Assembly: GCA_937923325.1 (NCBI GenBank) | Contig: CAKZUQ010000004.1 | Coordinates: forward strand, 1-64,000 | Origin: an uncultured Bacteriovoracaceae bacterium | GTDB lineage: Bacteria; Bdellovibrionota; Bacteriovoracia; Bacteriovoracales; Bacteriovoracaceae | Reading direction: 5' to 3' | Length of the DNA stretch: 64,000 bases | Shown: positions 15,783-25,371 of the stretch, piece by piece | Numbering within the stretch: position 1 is the first letter of the stretch | Layout: every line of letters starts with the position of its first letter | Program-made: the position numbers and the translations under genes | Notes under the pieces: generated by a model | What the model saw: only the letters and a program-made list of their open reading frames with translations | What the model was told of the DNA's origin: nothing | Databases searched by the model: none

Positions 15783-16202
15783 TTATTTTATACTAATTTC
15801 TAATTCTGAGCTTTCTATTTTGAAATTAATTCTTTGAACCTCTACTTCTAGAGTCCAAACTTGAGAATCTATAAATCGAACTTTGTAATAACTTTTTTCT
15901 ACCTTCACTAGAGAAAGTTCCATAATTATGATCAGCTTTCTTCAACCTTCCCTGAGAATCATCAAAATCGCCAAAGTTTTGAAGGATTCAACATAATAAG
16001 TTACTTTTTGATTATAGCAACGACCCTTTCTGTAATAAAGATCAACAGTCTTTTTAAATGCTTCTCTTTTCTAAATAGGATCAAGCCACCAGTAATAAAA
16101 AAATGCTCATTCTTGTAGTGTCGGAATAATAATGTTCACATTCTGTGCAAAACCTATTGTTTGGAATATTAATACTAAAAAAAATATTATACTTTTTTTC
16201 AC
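15783..16202 (-). pseudogene. Decayed secreted-protein gene
   Basis: From GTG 16202 the minus strand reads a signal peptide (VKKSIIFFLVLIFQTIGFAQ) and then meets stops after NVNIIIPTLQE and LDPI. The same frame resumes as KREAFKKTVDLYYRKGRC, then needs a frameshift to read FGDFDDSQGRLKKADHNYG, and another to read YKVRFIDSQVWTLEVEV to TAA at 15783. Two stops and two frameshifts in about 400 bases mark it as a pseudogene. The original family is not recognisable. Confidence 0.7.
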
Positions 16203-16292
16203 ACTGTCGAAATGTAGATAATATTTAAGCTTTATAAGCTTAAACAACTACTCATACTTACCTTGATCACAATAATAAACTGTCTATTTCAC

Positions 16293-17216
16293 TCATAATA
16301 AATTTCTAAAAAAATGCTCAACCTTCTTTTTGGAACACTTGAAATTGTATACAAATTCCAAGTCATTCACATTTTCCCTAATCAAAGATATTAAACAATT
16401 TGAGCCTACAAATGAATCTGTGAAATAAGTCTTATCTGGCTTTAGGATTTTTGACTCAAGATAAGTTGATGAATGTATATCAGATAATATACTTGCTTTT
16501 GATACAAGTATTTCGTTAACACTAATATTATTAATTAAACTAAACCCTTCTTTCTTAAGTTGTTCAATAGCGTGGTAGGTTTTAGCTTCTAGGTCCGGCT
16601 CATTGCTTAGATATTGATGTAGGACGATAAACTTTCCATTAAAACCAATAGATTTATCAATAATGTCTTTAACATTATTATATATAGAGCTAAGGCCAGA
16701 CCAATGTGGTATATAAACAAGATCATTACTGCAAAATAAATCATTAGAAACATCAATCAAACTATCTAACTTAGGATAACCTATCTTCAGGATATGTCCT
16801 TTGTATCCCTGTAACTCATGCACAAAGTATGCATTTGGAGCAAAGAAATAATCAAATTTTTCTAAATGATATGATACAGCACTAAGGTTATAAGTCCCAA
16901 GTCCATGAAATGCCATTACTTTGATACAATTTATTAGTCGATGAGGAAAGTTAATGCCAGATGTCTCAACAGAGATAAAGACGTCAACCAAGAATAAATA
17001 ACTTGATACATCATACGGTACAAAGAAATAATTATTCTCGTTATCTACCCCCTCCTTACAACTGACAATAATCAAGAAATCTGAAGGGATAGACTCAAGA
17101 ATAGGTTTTGCAATATCATAGAAATAGGGAAAACGAAAACTACACAGGACAGTTTTCTTCCTAAATGATACAAACAACAATAGTAAATTGTAAAAGACTA
17201 TTCTTAATACTAACAC
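16293..17216 (-). CDS. CDP-glycerol glycerophosphotransferase-like transferase
   Basis: 307 residues starting at GTG 17216, with AGGAG upstream inside the preceding gene's end. The C-terminal half matches the TagB/TagF family pattern: VYIPHWSG (nucleotide-binding start), FIVLHQYL, and SKASILSDIHSSTYLESKILKPDK, where the S-S and K-P correspond to the conserved SS..fE....kP motif. These enzymes transfer glycerol-phosphate or similar units onto cell-surface polymers. Here it may decorate the exopolysaccharide. It is the last gene of the operon beginning at 22851. Confidence 0.65.
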   Translation of the reverse strand: MLVLRIVFYNLLLLFVSFRKKTVLCSFRFPYFYDIAKPILESIPSDFLIIVSCKEGVDNENNYFFVPYDVSSYLFLVDVFISVETSGINFPHRLINCIKVMAFHGLGTYNLSAVSYHLEKFDYFFAPNAYFVHELQGYKGHILKIGYPKLDSLIDVSNDLFCSNDLVYIPHWSGLSSIYNNVKDIIDKSIGFNGKFIVLHQYLSNEPDLEAKTYHAIEQLKKEGFSLINNISVNEILVSKASILSDIHSSTYLESKILKPDKTYFTDSFVGSNCLISLIRENVNDLEFVYNFKCSKKKVEHFFRNLL

Positions 17217-18295
17217 ATCTCTCCTAAGATTTTATCAACATGCTTATTCCAACAAAAGTTTTTAACTCTTGCTCTTCCCTTATAAACAAGCGACTCACGT
17301 AACTTCTTATCTCCGATAATTTTCAAGAGTTTTAAATAAATATCCTCAGGATCAAGAGGATCAAAGCCTAGAACTGCAGGGCCTCCAATTTCGATCAAAG
17401 AAGAGTTATTAGAGCAAGTTATAGGAACATCTCTTACCATAGCCTCTAAAAGAGGAATACCGAAACCTTCGTACAATGATGGAAAGACTAATGCTAAAGC
17501 TCTCTGAAATTCCTTCTCGAGATCTAATTGACTGACATGCCCTTTGATCTCAACAAATTCCTCTAATTTGAGTTCTTTAATTCTTTCAAAAATTTCTTTA
17601 TGACCATTCCAAAGCTCGCCTACAAAAACGAGTTTGTGTCTTTCTTTAAAACTACCTGAGAATAAGCTATAAGCTTCTAAAAGTCGTATATGATTCTTTC
17701 CAGGATTTTCTAACCTTGATATATAAAGAATATTTTTTGACTCTATACTCGTCCTATCTAAGTGAGAGTCTCTATTAGAATTATGTCCTAAATAATTCAC
17801 TTGTAATTTACTAGGCTTAATTTTAAAGTGAGCAATAACATCATTAAGAGTTGAATTAGATACACAAAATAATGAATCAACACCTCTTAGGAAAACAGGT
17901 ACTAAATAGCGTATGTAAATCATTCTTAAACGATCATACTTCCCCTTTATACTTAATTGAGACAAATCGTGAATTACTCCTATTGTTTTTCGAGGGTAAA
18001 AAAGACATAGCCTTCGATTCGCAGCAGGAAGAAAAAGGATATCATATTGTTTAAAGAGAACAATAAATGGAACGACAAGAAGGCTATACAACATAGAAAA
18101 AAATGCTTTTTCACAAATCAAAGGTGCTTGAATTACAGTTAAATTGTACATTTTGAAAAAATCATAATCTGACCTCTGACAAAGGATTTCTACTTTAACG
18201 TCAGATTGAGTTAACTTTTCTAATGTATGCTTCATATAGGTTGAGATCCCAGACTTCCCAGAATCATAGCCTGTGGCATTAAATAAAACTTTCAT
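17210..18295 (-). CDS. GT4-family glycosyltransferase
   Basis: About 361 residues from ATG 18295 (AAGGAGAAGCACA upstream); the longer frame lacks a ribosome site. It has a GT-B fold: an N-terminal GKSGISTYM loop and GVIHDLSQ, then ILYISRLENPGKNH opening the C-terminal Rossmann half, HVSQLDLEKEFQRALALVFPSLYEGFGIPLLEAM with the E-x7-E catalytic/sugar-nucleotide motif, and GRARVKNFCWNKH at the end. It retains its donor sugar configuration (family property). It overlaps both neighbours, so is co-translated in the exopolysaccharide operon. Confidence 0.9.
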   Translation of the reverse strand: MKVLFNATGYDSGKSGISTYMKHTLEKLTQSDVKVEILCQRSDYDFFKMYNLTVIQAPLICEKAFFSMLYSLLVVPFIVLFKQYDILFLPAANRRLCLFYPRKTIGVIHDLSQLSIKGKYDRLRMIYIRYLVPVFLRGVDSLFCVSNSTLNDVIAHFKIKPSKLQVNYLGHNSNRDSHLDRTSIESKNILYISRLENPGKNHIRLLEAYSLFSGSFKERHKLVFVGELWNGHKEIFERIKELKLEEFVEIKGHVSQLDLEKEFQRALALVFPSLYEGFGIPLLEAMVRDVPITCSNNSSLIEIGGPAVLGFDPLDPEDIYLKLLKIIGDKKLRESLVYKGRARVKNFCWNKHVDKILGEMC

Positions 18296-19481
18296 TGTGC
18301 TTCTCCTTAATTCTAAGCTTATATAGTGATACATGAGTCTCTGCGATATATGTCCAGCTAAACTTAGTGTTTAAGATACTAAGGTTTCTGCTAGAATCTA
18401 AGTTTGAGTTCTCTACAAGTGACATGGCCTTCGAAAGACTACTACTGTCATTGATATCAAGTTTAGCGCCATCAAAAACTTGTAATAGATCAAAAACACC
18501 TCCAGTAGGATTTGCAATTACTTTAAGTCCAAACATCCATGCCTCTAGTAAAACAATACCAAAAGGTTCATGAATAGAAGGAAGAACAAAAAAATCACTA
18601 GAGCGATAAAGTGAGTATAATTCTTTGGATCTTGCTTTGAACTTGAAATAAAAAGTTACTTGATCGTCTAAGTTATTCTGTTTTATAAAATCCTTCAAGC
18701 TACGATAGTACATTGGATCAGTGACAGGCCCACATAATATTAAATGATATTTTTTGCAATTCAGATCTTTAAGAGAATTAAGCAAAAATAACTGATTCTT
18801 TTGTTTATCAATCCGAGAAACATTTAGAATGATTTTCTTATCACCAAGATTTAACTCCTCTTTAAAATCAATAAATACACTCTTATCAAATCTATCCGAA
18901 ACTCCATTGGGGATATAAGATGAGTGTTTTGAGTGGAGGTTTTCTTTCTCAGTCTTCGAAACGCAAATATAATTTATTTGAGCGGCTTTAAGAACTGAAA
19001 AGAACAAATCACAAAAACGACCAAAAGGTAAATTTAATATACCTGGTTGAAAGAGAGATTGCTCTTCATTCTTAGAAATACAATTAAGACCACCGTGAAG
19101 TGTAAGAAAATATATAGATCCAAAAAGGTTTGATAGTCTAGAAAAGTAACTATTTAGTCTTCCTTGAGAGTGACAATGGATGACATCATACTTACATCTA
19201 AAGAGGTAGAGAATCATCGATAGAGATATTGGACTACCACCCTTTCTATCTAATGCTTGCTTAGCAAACTTTGGAAGCCAAAAGTAAGGATAAAAGTACG
19301 AAAATCTTTTGACAGTTACTCCCTCAATCGATTCAATACTAAGTTTATTAAGAGCTTTAGTAGAAACAATTTCAACATTATGGCCGAGTGCTATTTGTGC
19401 TTTAGCAAGATTGATAACCGCCTCTTCAATCCCACCCCAATTTTTTGGACAAAAACGCCTCACAACATGACAAATTTTCAT
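18279..19481 (-). CDS. GT4-family glycosyltransferase
   Basis: About 400 residues from ATG 19481, which has GGAGAACATTTT upstream and overlaps the previous stop as ATGA. Features: N-terminal CPKNWGGIEEAVINLA, VIHCHSQGR, LTLHGG, IPNGVS, ILNVSRIDKQKNQ, then LPSIHEPFGIVLLEAWMFG with the E-x7-E motif. It is a retaining GT-B enzyme expected to add one sugar to the lipid-linked repeat unit. It is tightly packed between two other transferases. Confidence 0.9.
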   Translation of the reverse strand: MKICHVVRRFCPKNWGGIEEAVINLAKAQIALGHNVEIVSTKALNKLSIESIEGVTVKRFSYFYPYFWLPKFAKQALDRKGGSPISLSMILYLFRCKYDVIHCHSQGRLNSYFSRLSNLFGSIYFLTLHGGLNCISKNEEQSLFQPGILNLPFGRFCDLFFSVLKAAQINYICVSKTEKENLHSKHSSYIPNGVSDRFDKSVFIDFKEELNLGDKKIILNVSRIDKQKNQLFLLNSLKDLNCKKYHLILCGPVTDPMYYRSLKDFIKQNNLDDQVTFYFKFKARSKELYSLYRSSDFFVLPSIHEPFGIVLLEAWMFGLKVIANPTGGVFDLLQVFDGAKLDINDSSSLSKAMSLVENSNLDSSRNLSILNTKFSWTYIAETHVSLYKLRIKEKHNESFI

Positions 19482-20581
19482 AAAATGTTCTCCATTATAA
19501 CCTTGAGTTTCGTCATTAATGAACATTCTGTATATTCAGCTTTGGTATCTTCAAAATGAGAAAAAGTTGAAGGATTATCACACTTATCGATTATTAGCTT
19601 AGCGAACTTACTAGGGTTATTTGAGGATGATATTTGGTTGGAAAAAAGGAAACTATCTGCAACATTAGACGTACAAACAAAATTATCATTCAAGGACACA
19701 GTCTCAAGTACCCTTGTTAAAGTCCCAGAAAAATTTAAAATGGGAAAAATTACACATCTAGAATTACAAATGAAGAAATCTAAATCTTCAACCTCTCCAA
19801 TAAATTTAAATCGATGGGAAGATTGACTCTGCAACAGATCTTTGTAAAAAGTTAAATCACCTCTACCAACAACATCAATATACAAATTATTGGTCTGAAG
19901 GTATTTTTCAATTTTCTTATATATATACTTATAAAAGAAAACAAAACCATATTTATTTATTGTAGCTGATAGATTGCCATAAAAAAGTAAGTTACCTGTC
20001 TTTTGAAATACATGAATTCTTTTTTGAGGAATAACGTTTGAGAGAGATTTAAACTGAGGCTCATCAGTTGGAGATTCATTATAATTTGAAAATAAGAACA
20101 CTGCCTTAGTTCTAAACAATCGAAGCTCGAAGAGTTTGAACCTTAGGTACTCAAATAAATAATAACGATTTTTTATAATCGTATTCAACCCAAAACTGGA
20201 CAATGATAATCTTGAAAATAGAAGATCGACATCAAAAATACATTTTAATTTACTCTTTACTAACTGATAGATACTCCAGTGAATATAAAACCTAAATAGA
20301 ACAAGTTTTATAGAGTTTTCAGAAATAAAGGAAATTACCTTTTCTTGATCGATTTGAGAGAGTTCATATACATTACTTGGATACAAAAAAGATGAAGTCA
20401 ATGGTTTTACTGTGAGTGTAGGAATATCTTCGTAGACACTAAGATTTTGAACAGTGTCATCAACTATTAGAAGGTGAACATCAAAGAACTTTCTTAAAGT
20501 CTTATATAAGAACTTTGAACGAATGATAGAGCCATCTTCATCTGCATTCAAAAAATCACGATCAACATATAAAACCTTCAT
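19478..20581 (-). CDS. GT-B-like glycosyltransferase, diverged
   Basis: 367 residues. The N-terminus MKVLYVDRDFLNADEDGSIIRSKFLYKTL and the later NLLFYGNLSATINKYG, DVVGRGD, FKFIGEVEDLDFFICNSRCVIFPILNFSGTLTRVLETVSL follow the layout of family 1/4 transferases. The acidic E-x7-E is reduced: GTLTRVLE retains one Glu. The middle (residues 105-180) is hydrophobic and basic and may touch the membrane. It starts at the stop of the SGNH-like gene and ends in the ATGA overlap, so it belongs to the same operon. Confidence 0.7.
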   Translation of the reverse strand: MKVLYVDRDFLNADEDGSIIRSKFLYKTLRKFFDVHLLIVDDTVQNLSVYEDIPTLTVKPLTSSFLYPSNVYELSQIDQEKVISFISENSIKLVLFRFYIHWSIYQLVKSKLKCIFDVDLLFSRLSLSSFGLNTIIKNRYYLFEYLRFKLFELRLFRTKAVFLFSNYNESPTDEPQFKSLSNVIPQKRIHVFQKTGNLLFYGNLSATINKYGFVFFYKYIYKKIEKYLQTNNLYIDVVGRGDLTFYKDLLQSQSSHRFKFIGEVEDLDFFICNSRCVIFPILNFSGTLTRVLETVSLNDNFVCTSNVADSFLFSNQISSSNNPSKFAKLIIDKCDNPSTFSHFEDTKAEYTECSLMTKLKVIMENIL

Positions 20582-21484
20582 TTAAACTCCTAACTTTTTA
20601 TTTTCAAAAATAAAATTTGCCCCAAGAGAGTTCAAATGATCATGATCTTTAAAGAAGCTTTCAGGGATTTCCTCTGCTGACAAGTCAATATGCCTAGCAC
20701 CTTTTAACAAAGCAGATGACATATGTTTTGAAAATAACGTTTTTGCAGAAAGAGGAACAAGGTTTCTATAACTAGAATGAAGTGGTGTTGTAACTAATAT
20801 CAAATTAATTTTTTGTTTTCTAAGCAAATCAACAATTTTATCAAAGTATTCTATTTGGCTAGATGACTCTTCAAGATTTGAAAAATGTCTTTTATAGGTT
20901 GCCTGTAAAGAATTAGTTGAAAGTAAGTTTGAATGATCTTTTTGAAAACCTCCCCATAAGGGCAACATCCTACTATCAAATACACCAAGGTAATTTTTGA
21001 GATAGAACCTAAACTCTTTATAAATTTGAAAAGGAAAACCGAAATTGTATTTCAAGTAATTTAATCCGAGTGTTACATTATAGGCTTTCTTAGAAAGTAT
21101 ATGTAAGTAATCTTCAGTAGAAGCTAAGGGAATGTACCTGTCGTAAAAAAAATCCTTATTTTCGCCATAAATTTCAGAATCAGAGGTTTTCAAAAAAGAA
21201 TGATAAGACAAGGAGAGATAAATATTTTCAATATGTTTATTAACACTCAGTATTTTACGTAATTTTAGATATGTCCAAATGAATTTTTCGGAGCGATAAG
21301 AAATATTTAATATTTCATTACTAGTATCGTCAAGGCCATACTGTGCATGAGAATCACCGCAATAAAGAGTTGAGACAGAAGAATTCAAAGTGAAATTCGT
21401 ATTACTATAGATTGTTTTATTTATGTCAGACGTTAAGAACATAAGACCAAAACTAATAAGAAACATATAAAAAAAAGAATGCAT
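20582..21484 (-). CDS. SGNH-like periplasmic protein partnered with MBOAT
   Basis: 300 residues with an N-terminal membrane helix. The GDSH motif (near residue 43) takes the place of the SGNH/AlgX GDS nucleophile block. DHDHLNSLGA near the C-terminus supplies the Asp-x-x-His pair. Those, plus its position eight bases after an AlgI-type MBOAT gene, suggest the AlgI-AlgJ/X pairing, in which the MBOAT passes acyl groups across the membrane to the SGNH enzyme for polysaccharide O-acylation. The fold is inferred from motifs, since overall similarity is low. Confidence 0.65.
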   Translation of the reverse strand: MHSFFYMFLISFGLMFLTSDINKTIYSNTNFTLNSSVSTLYCGDSHAQYGLDDTSNEILNISYRSEKFIWTYLKLRKILSVNKHIENIYLSLSYHSFLKTSDSEIYGENKDFFYDRYIPLASTEDYLHILSKKAYNVTLGLNYLKYNFGFPFQIYKEFRFYLKNYLGVFDSRMLPLWGGFQKDHSNLLSTNSLQATYKRHFSNLEESSSQIEYFDKIVDLLRKQKINLILVTTPLHSSYRNLVPLSAKTLFSKHMSSALLKGARHIDLSAEEIPESFFKDHDHLNSLGANFIFENKKLGV

Positions 21485-21492
21485 TATCCCTC

Positions 21493-22851
21493 CTAAAATT
21501 GAAAATATAAAAAACTATTATTTGTAAACACAGAAAATGTAATCAGTATTAATATAGCGATATACTGTGACTGCCACTTTGAAAAATATTCATCTACATT
21601 AAAGTTTTCCCTTTTTAATTCTTCAAATGATTCAAAAGCAAATAATAGTACGATAAAAAATGTCCCTAAAAAAAGATCATAAAGAGGTGCACCAAGATCA
21701 TAGGAATGAAAATCTAAATCTAAGATTCTTTTAATGATACTTAATGACTTAGTAAAAGATTCAATCCTAAAAAAGATCCAAGAAAAAGTTACCAAATGGA
21801 AACAAATAAAAATCTTTAAGAAACTATGTATTTTAATTCTATGGCCAACGATTTTTCCAAAAACTAGATAGACTCCATTAATAGCTCCCCAGATAACAAA
21901 ATTCCAATTTGCACCATGCCAAAGACCACTCACAAGAAATACAACAATGAGATTAAAGTATGTAAAGGCCATACCTTTCTTTGAACCACCAAGAGGAATG
22001 TACAAATATTCCTGAAACCATAGCGACAACGAAATATGCCACCGACTCCAAAACTCTTTTATTGTCTTGGAAAAGTAAGGTCTATTAAAGTTTTCCATCA
22101 AGTTGATTCCAAAGATTCTAGATACCCCAACAGCAATGTCACAATAGCCTGAAAAGTCGCAATAAATTTGAATTGAGAACAGATATGCAGCGATAATTAA
22201 ATCCAAACTTGAAGCAGTTGGATTTGAATAAATATGATTAATGAAAATTTCTATTCTATCTGCAATGACAAGTTTTTTGAAGAAACCGAAGAAAATCTTC
22301 TTAAAAACAAGACCATCAAAAACAATAGACTTATCTTTTAAATTCTTTATTTGTGGTATCAAAGAACTAGCTTTTTCAATCGGTCCAGCAACAAGTTGTG
22401 GAAAATAACAAACATACAATGCAAAGTTTAGAAGATTTCTTTCTGCCTTAGATTTTTGACCATAAACATCAATGGTATAGCTCATTGTTTGAAAAGTATA
22501 AAAGCTAATTCCTACAGGCAACAAGAAATCTGTAATTATGTCAGGACGATACAAAATCTCAGTAACAAAGAAGTTATAATATTTAAATATAAAAAGAAGC
22601 CCTAAATTCAAAAAGAGACTTAAAAGTAATAATGTTTTACGAAGAGTTTTATCAACAGTTTGTTCAATTTTTCTTGCGATAAAAAAATCACTTAAAGTTG
22701 AAAATACGATAAGGATAATATAGAAAGGATTCCAGTACATATAAAAGAAATAGCTGGATACCAATAGCAAAGCTCTCTTATTATTAACCATTGAAAAAAG
22801 GTACATAACCACTGGTAAAAATATAAGAAACTCTACTGAATTAAATAACAT
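21493..22851 (-). CDS. MBOAT O-acyltransferase (AlgI-like)
   Basis: 452 residues, about 10 membrane helices. The start LFNSVEFLIFLPVV is typical of AlgI. Then GPIEKASSLIPQI, EFWSRWHISLSLWFQEYLYIPLGG and VSGLWHGANWNFVIWG, holding the conserved active-site His of the family. AlgI-type proteins acetylate alginate and other exopolysaccharides in the periplasm with an SGNH partner, which is the next gene. A consensus sigma-54 promoter lies directly upstream, so it heads the operon running to 16293. Confidence 0.92.
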   Translation of the reverse strand: MLFNSVEFLIFLPVVMYLFSMVNNKRALLLVSSYFFYMYWNPFYIILIVFSTLSDFFIARKIEQTVDKTLRKTLLLLSLFLNLGLLFIFKYYNFFVTEILYRPDIITDFLLPVGISFYTFQTMSYTIDVYGQKSKAERNLLNFALYVCYFPQLVAGPIEKASSLIPQIKNLKDKSIVFDGLVFKKIFFGFFKKLVIADRIEIFINHIYSNPTASSLDLIIAAYLFSIQIYCDFSGYCDIAVGVSRIFGINLMENFNRPYFSKTIKEFWSRWHISLSLWFQEYLYIPLGGSKKGMAFTYFNLIVVFLVSGLWHGANWNFVIWGAINGVYLVFGKIVGHRIKIHSFLKIFICFHLVTFSWIFFRIESFTKSLSIIKRILDLDFHSYDLGAPLYDLFLGTFFIVLLFAFESFEELKRENFNVDEYFSKWQSQYIAILILITFSVFTNNSFLYFQF

Positions 22852-22877
22852 TAGTTACTCCCTTACTAATGCTATAC

Positions 22878-22892
22878 GCAAGTAGAATGCCA
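22878..22892 (-). promoter_or_regulatory. Sigma-54 promoter for the MBOAT operon
   Basis: TGGCATTCTACTTGC on the minus strand is a full GG-N10-GC match, 26 bases before the ATG at 22851. Confidence 0.8.
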
Positions 22893-22910
22893 AGTATTAT
22901 TATGCCAAAA

Positions 22911-24245
22911 TCATCGAATTGTACTGTTTTGAGACAGCTTCTTATTGATATAATTGAAACTATTGATCAAAGCAAATATAAGCATTAGTTGATAAAAGTT
23001 AGTGGTTTGACGTAAAACCCACTCCAAGGAACTCTCAAGATAAATCCCTACTAAGCCTCCAAATACACCAAGTGACAACATTTTGATAATCGCATCCCTA
23101 GACTTAAAATACATCACAAGATTTAAAACGAGCATTCTAAATAGAAATAAAACATAGATGACCAAGGTCGGCCAGCCAGACTCTGCAGCGACCATCAAAT
23201 AAGCAGTTTCAACAAGTCCACCTCTAAAATCCTCATCATAATAGTGTGGAGTTCCTTTTGAATAAGGATATGGATAATTAATCTTTAGACCAAAATTATT
23301 GAGTCCAACACCTAAGATGTTCTCTTTTGACATTTTTAAAGCAGCTTCGGCAAGCATAATTCGAACCTCTTGACTCTCTTTTGGGGCTGTCTTAAACCTT
23401 TCTATTATAGAGTCACTTGCTTTTAACAGTATTAAGGAAAGGAAAAAGCTACCAATTAAAAAAGTAAAAAAGTCACGTATTGCAGGCTGAGATAGAACCT
23501 TAATAGAGTAGATAATTCCCAATGAAAGTAAAAAGAAGAACATACCAGCACGAGAAAGTGAAGATATTACTATTATAACAGACATAAGAGTAACAATAAG
23601 ATTGAAGAGATTTTTTTTAAAACTGGTAAATAAGGTACATGCAAAAATTACAGAACCGAAAACGATCGTATACATTACCATTGAGTTTTGATGAGGAAAT
23701 GGTCCTTTTGCTTGAAAAGTATGCAAGACATACTTATCGTAAAGAACAACCAAGAATATATAGGAAAGAGCTAATAAAATATTTAGAATCATACCCTGTA
23801 GTTTTTCCTCTGTATCAATATAATTGCACATCACCCAGAAAAAGAATCCCATTCTAATCAGTTTCAAAACCTCAAAAGAACTATAGAGGTAGTTATCACT
23901 ATTAAAACAAGAGCAAACAGATAAAAAAAGGAAAATACTATACAGCAAAAAACCCTTGGGAAATATTATAAAGTCTTTTAGCTTTTTATTTAAAACTAAG
24001 TAGCCGAAGAGTGTTAAAACTAAAAGATCAACAAGAGTGATTTCAAAACCTCTAGACGTTCCTCGATAGAATTCTCTTGAAATAAAGTTAATTGTCTCAT
24101 TCATTCTAACAGTAAAGAAGACACACATAAAATAAAGAAACCTTTCTATCATTTTAAATCGCGATGCCAAAACAACACCTACTGGTACACCGACAAATAG
24201 ACAAAGAAAGAATACGACAAATTTAAATTCAATCAAGATAACCAT
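22911..24245 (-). CDS. Wzy-like polysaccharide polymerase / O-antigen ligase family
   Basis: 444 residues, around 11 predicted helices. A large periplasmic loop carries GVGLNNFGLKINYPYPYSKGTPHYY and VETAYLMVAAESGW, which fits the Wzy_C/O-antigen ligase signature (GvG.n.f...H......E.G). It would polymerise lipid-linked repeats in the Wzx/Wzy route; a Wzx, a Wzz-like protein and an initiating transferase are nearby. Its last codons contain an activator-site-like sequence serving the next promoter. It overlaps the phosphodiesterase gene by 17 bases. Confidence 0.8.
   Translation of the reverse strand: MVILIEFKFVVFFLCLFVGVPVGVVLASRFKMIERFLYFMCVFFTVRMNETINFISREFYRGTSRGFEITLVDLLVLTLFGYLVLNKKLKDFIIFPKGFLLYSIFLFLSVCSCFNSDNYLYSSFEVLKLIRMGFFFWVMCNYIDTEEKLQGMILNILLALSYIFLVVLYDKYVLHTFQAKGPFPHQNSMVMYTIVFGSVIFACTLFTSFKKNLFNLIVTLMSVIIVISSLSRAGMFFFLLSLGIIYSIKVLSQPAIRDFFTFLIGSFFLSLILLKASDSIIERFKTAPKESQEVRIMLAEAALKMSKENILGVGLNNFGLKINYPYPYSKGTPHYYDEDFRGGLVETAYLMVAAESGWPTLVIYVLFLFRMLVLNLVMYFKSRDAIIKMLSLGVFGGLVGIYLESSLEWVLRQTTNFYQLMLIFALINSFNYINKKLSQNSTIR
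22920..22936 (-). promoter_or_regulatory. Activator-site candidate within the 3' end of wzy
   Basis: TGTCTCAAAACAGTACA on the minus strand matches the shared 17-base motif and sits 28 bases upstream of the -24 box of the MBOAT promoter. Confidence 0.55.
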
Positions 24246-25371
24246 CCATCATAATATGAAAAAAGTCTCCTACCCAGAGAGGTTTAATTGTTGTTGAGTA
24301 GTTTGACAGAAATGATGCATCGGAGTCCTTGTCGTCAGGCGTATATCCATGCATACCTGCTAATGGTTTTGTCCCCATATCACAAGGAACAATCTGTATT
24401 CCCGGATTAACGAGAAAAATGTCTTCCCCATAAAGATTATTATCAAAGTCGCACCCCCAATTAGAGAGTTGATTAGAAGTTAAAAACTCTCCTTCACTTA
24501 CACATTTAAAAAGTGAATGAATAACGGCTCTAGAATGAGCACTTTTATACCAAAACCTGGCCATCGTAGAATCTAAAAGAACTTCATAGTCGATTCCTTC
24601 CTCAAGTGAAGATCCAGACAAAATATCAATAACATCCAAAGATGATTTATAGGTCGTCATTCCATGATCACTAAAAACTAAAAACTCTACGACATCATAC
24701 TTTTTTTGTGCTATATCAAGCATTTGGGCGATATGTTCTTCATAATACTTTAGTTTTCTTGAAACATTTGGACCATCCTTAGTCTCATTATGTTGTAAAG
24801 AATCTAGTTCAGCTGTGTAAAGAAATACAAATTCAACGTCTCCTTTATGCAAAACATCCTTCGTTATTTCAATGTTTTCGATTTCACTTAATCTATAGTT
24901 AGATATATGGTGCTTCACTTTCTTATCAGAAAGTATGTCGGCAATATTTTTAACATCGTCAATTCCCTCAGTAGAAAAGATATCTTTCTTTTCTGCTACA
25001 TCTAATTTTGAAAGTTTTGCTATGGGTAGAGAATAAAGCTGAAAATACCCAGTAAAACCTAGTGCTTTTTTTACAATCTTTGACATCCTAGTACGTATCC
25101 TCCAGTTCCTTTCAATCCAACGAGGTAGCAGTGTTACAATATTAGTAAAAAGGTTTGAGAATGGAGAAGTACTGGGTGAAAAGTAAAATAGTGTAAAATG
25201 CTTATGAACCTTGGGCTTCTGTCCGGTTAAAATTGTAGGTAGAGCAGTGCTTGAATATCCAAATTGCATTTTAACAGGTTGTGAAACTTCGAATTCTTTT
25301 AAGAATGAATATTTCTTCACAGATTCATACCCCAAAGAATCGATAAACATTGCAATTCTAACCTTTTTCAT
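24229..25371 (-). CDS. Type I phosphodiesterase / nucleotide pyrophosphatase family protein
   Basis: 380 residues. Alkaline-phosphatase-superfamily layout: MFIDSLGYE (first metal Asp), SSTALPTILTGQKP (nucleophile Ser/Thr with the family's 'sT.P..lTG'), AELDSLQH, VFSDHGM (Asp-His) and MHGYTPDDKDSDA (final His). Such enzymes cleave phosphodiester or pyrophosphate bonds or transfer phospho-groups. Here it is buried in a polysaccharide operon, so sugar-nucleotide or polymer phosphate chemistry is plausible. No signal peptide is present, so a cytoplasmic site is likely. Confidence 0.8.
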   Translation of the reverse strand: MKKVRIAMFIDSLGYESVKKYSFLKEFEVSQPVKMQFGYSSTALPTILTGQKPKVHKHFTLFYFSPSTSPFSNLFTNIVTLLPRWIERNWRIRTRMSKIVKKALGFTGYFQLYSLPIAKLSKLDVAEKKDIFSTEGIDDVKNIADILSDKKVKHHISNYRLSEIENIEITKDVLHKGDVEFVFLYTAELDSLQHNETKDGPNVSRKLKYYEEHIAQMLDIAQKKYDVVEFLVFSDHGMTTYKSSLDVIDILSGSSLEEGIDYEVLLDSTMARFWYKSAHSRAVIHSLFKCVSEGEFLTSNQLSNWGCDFDNNLYGEDIFLVNPGIQIVPCDMGTKPLAGMHGYTPDDKDSDASFLSNYSTTIKPLWVGDFFHIMMDGYLD

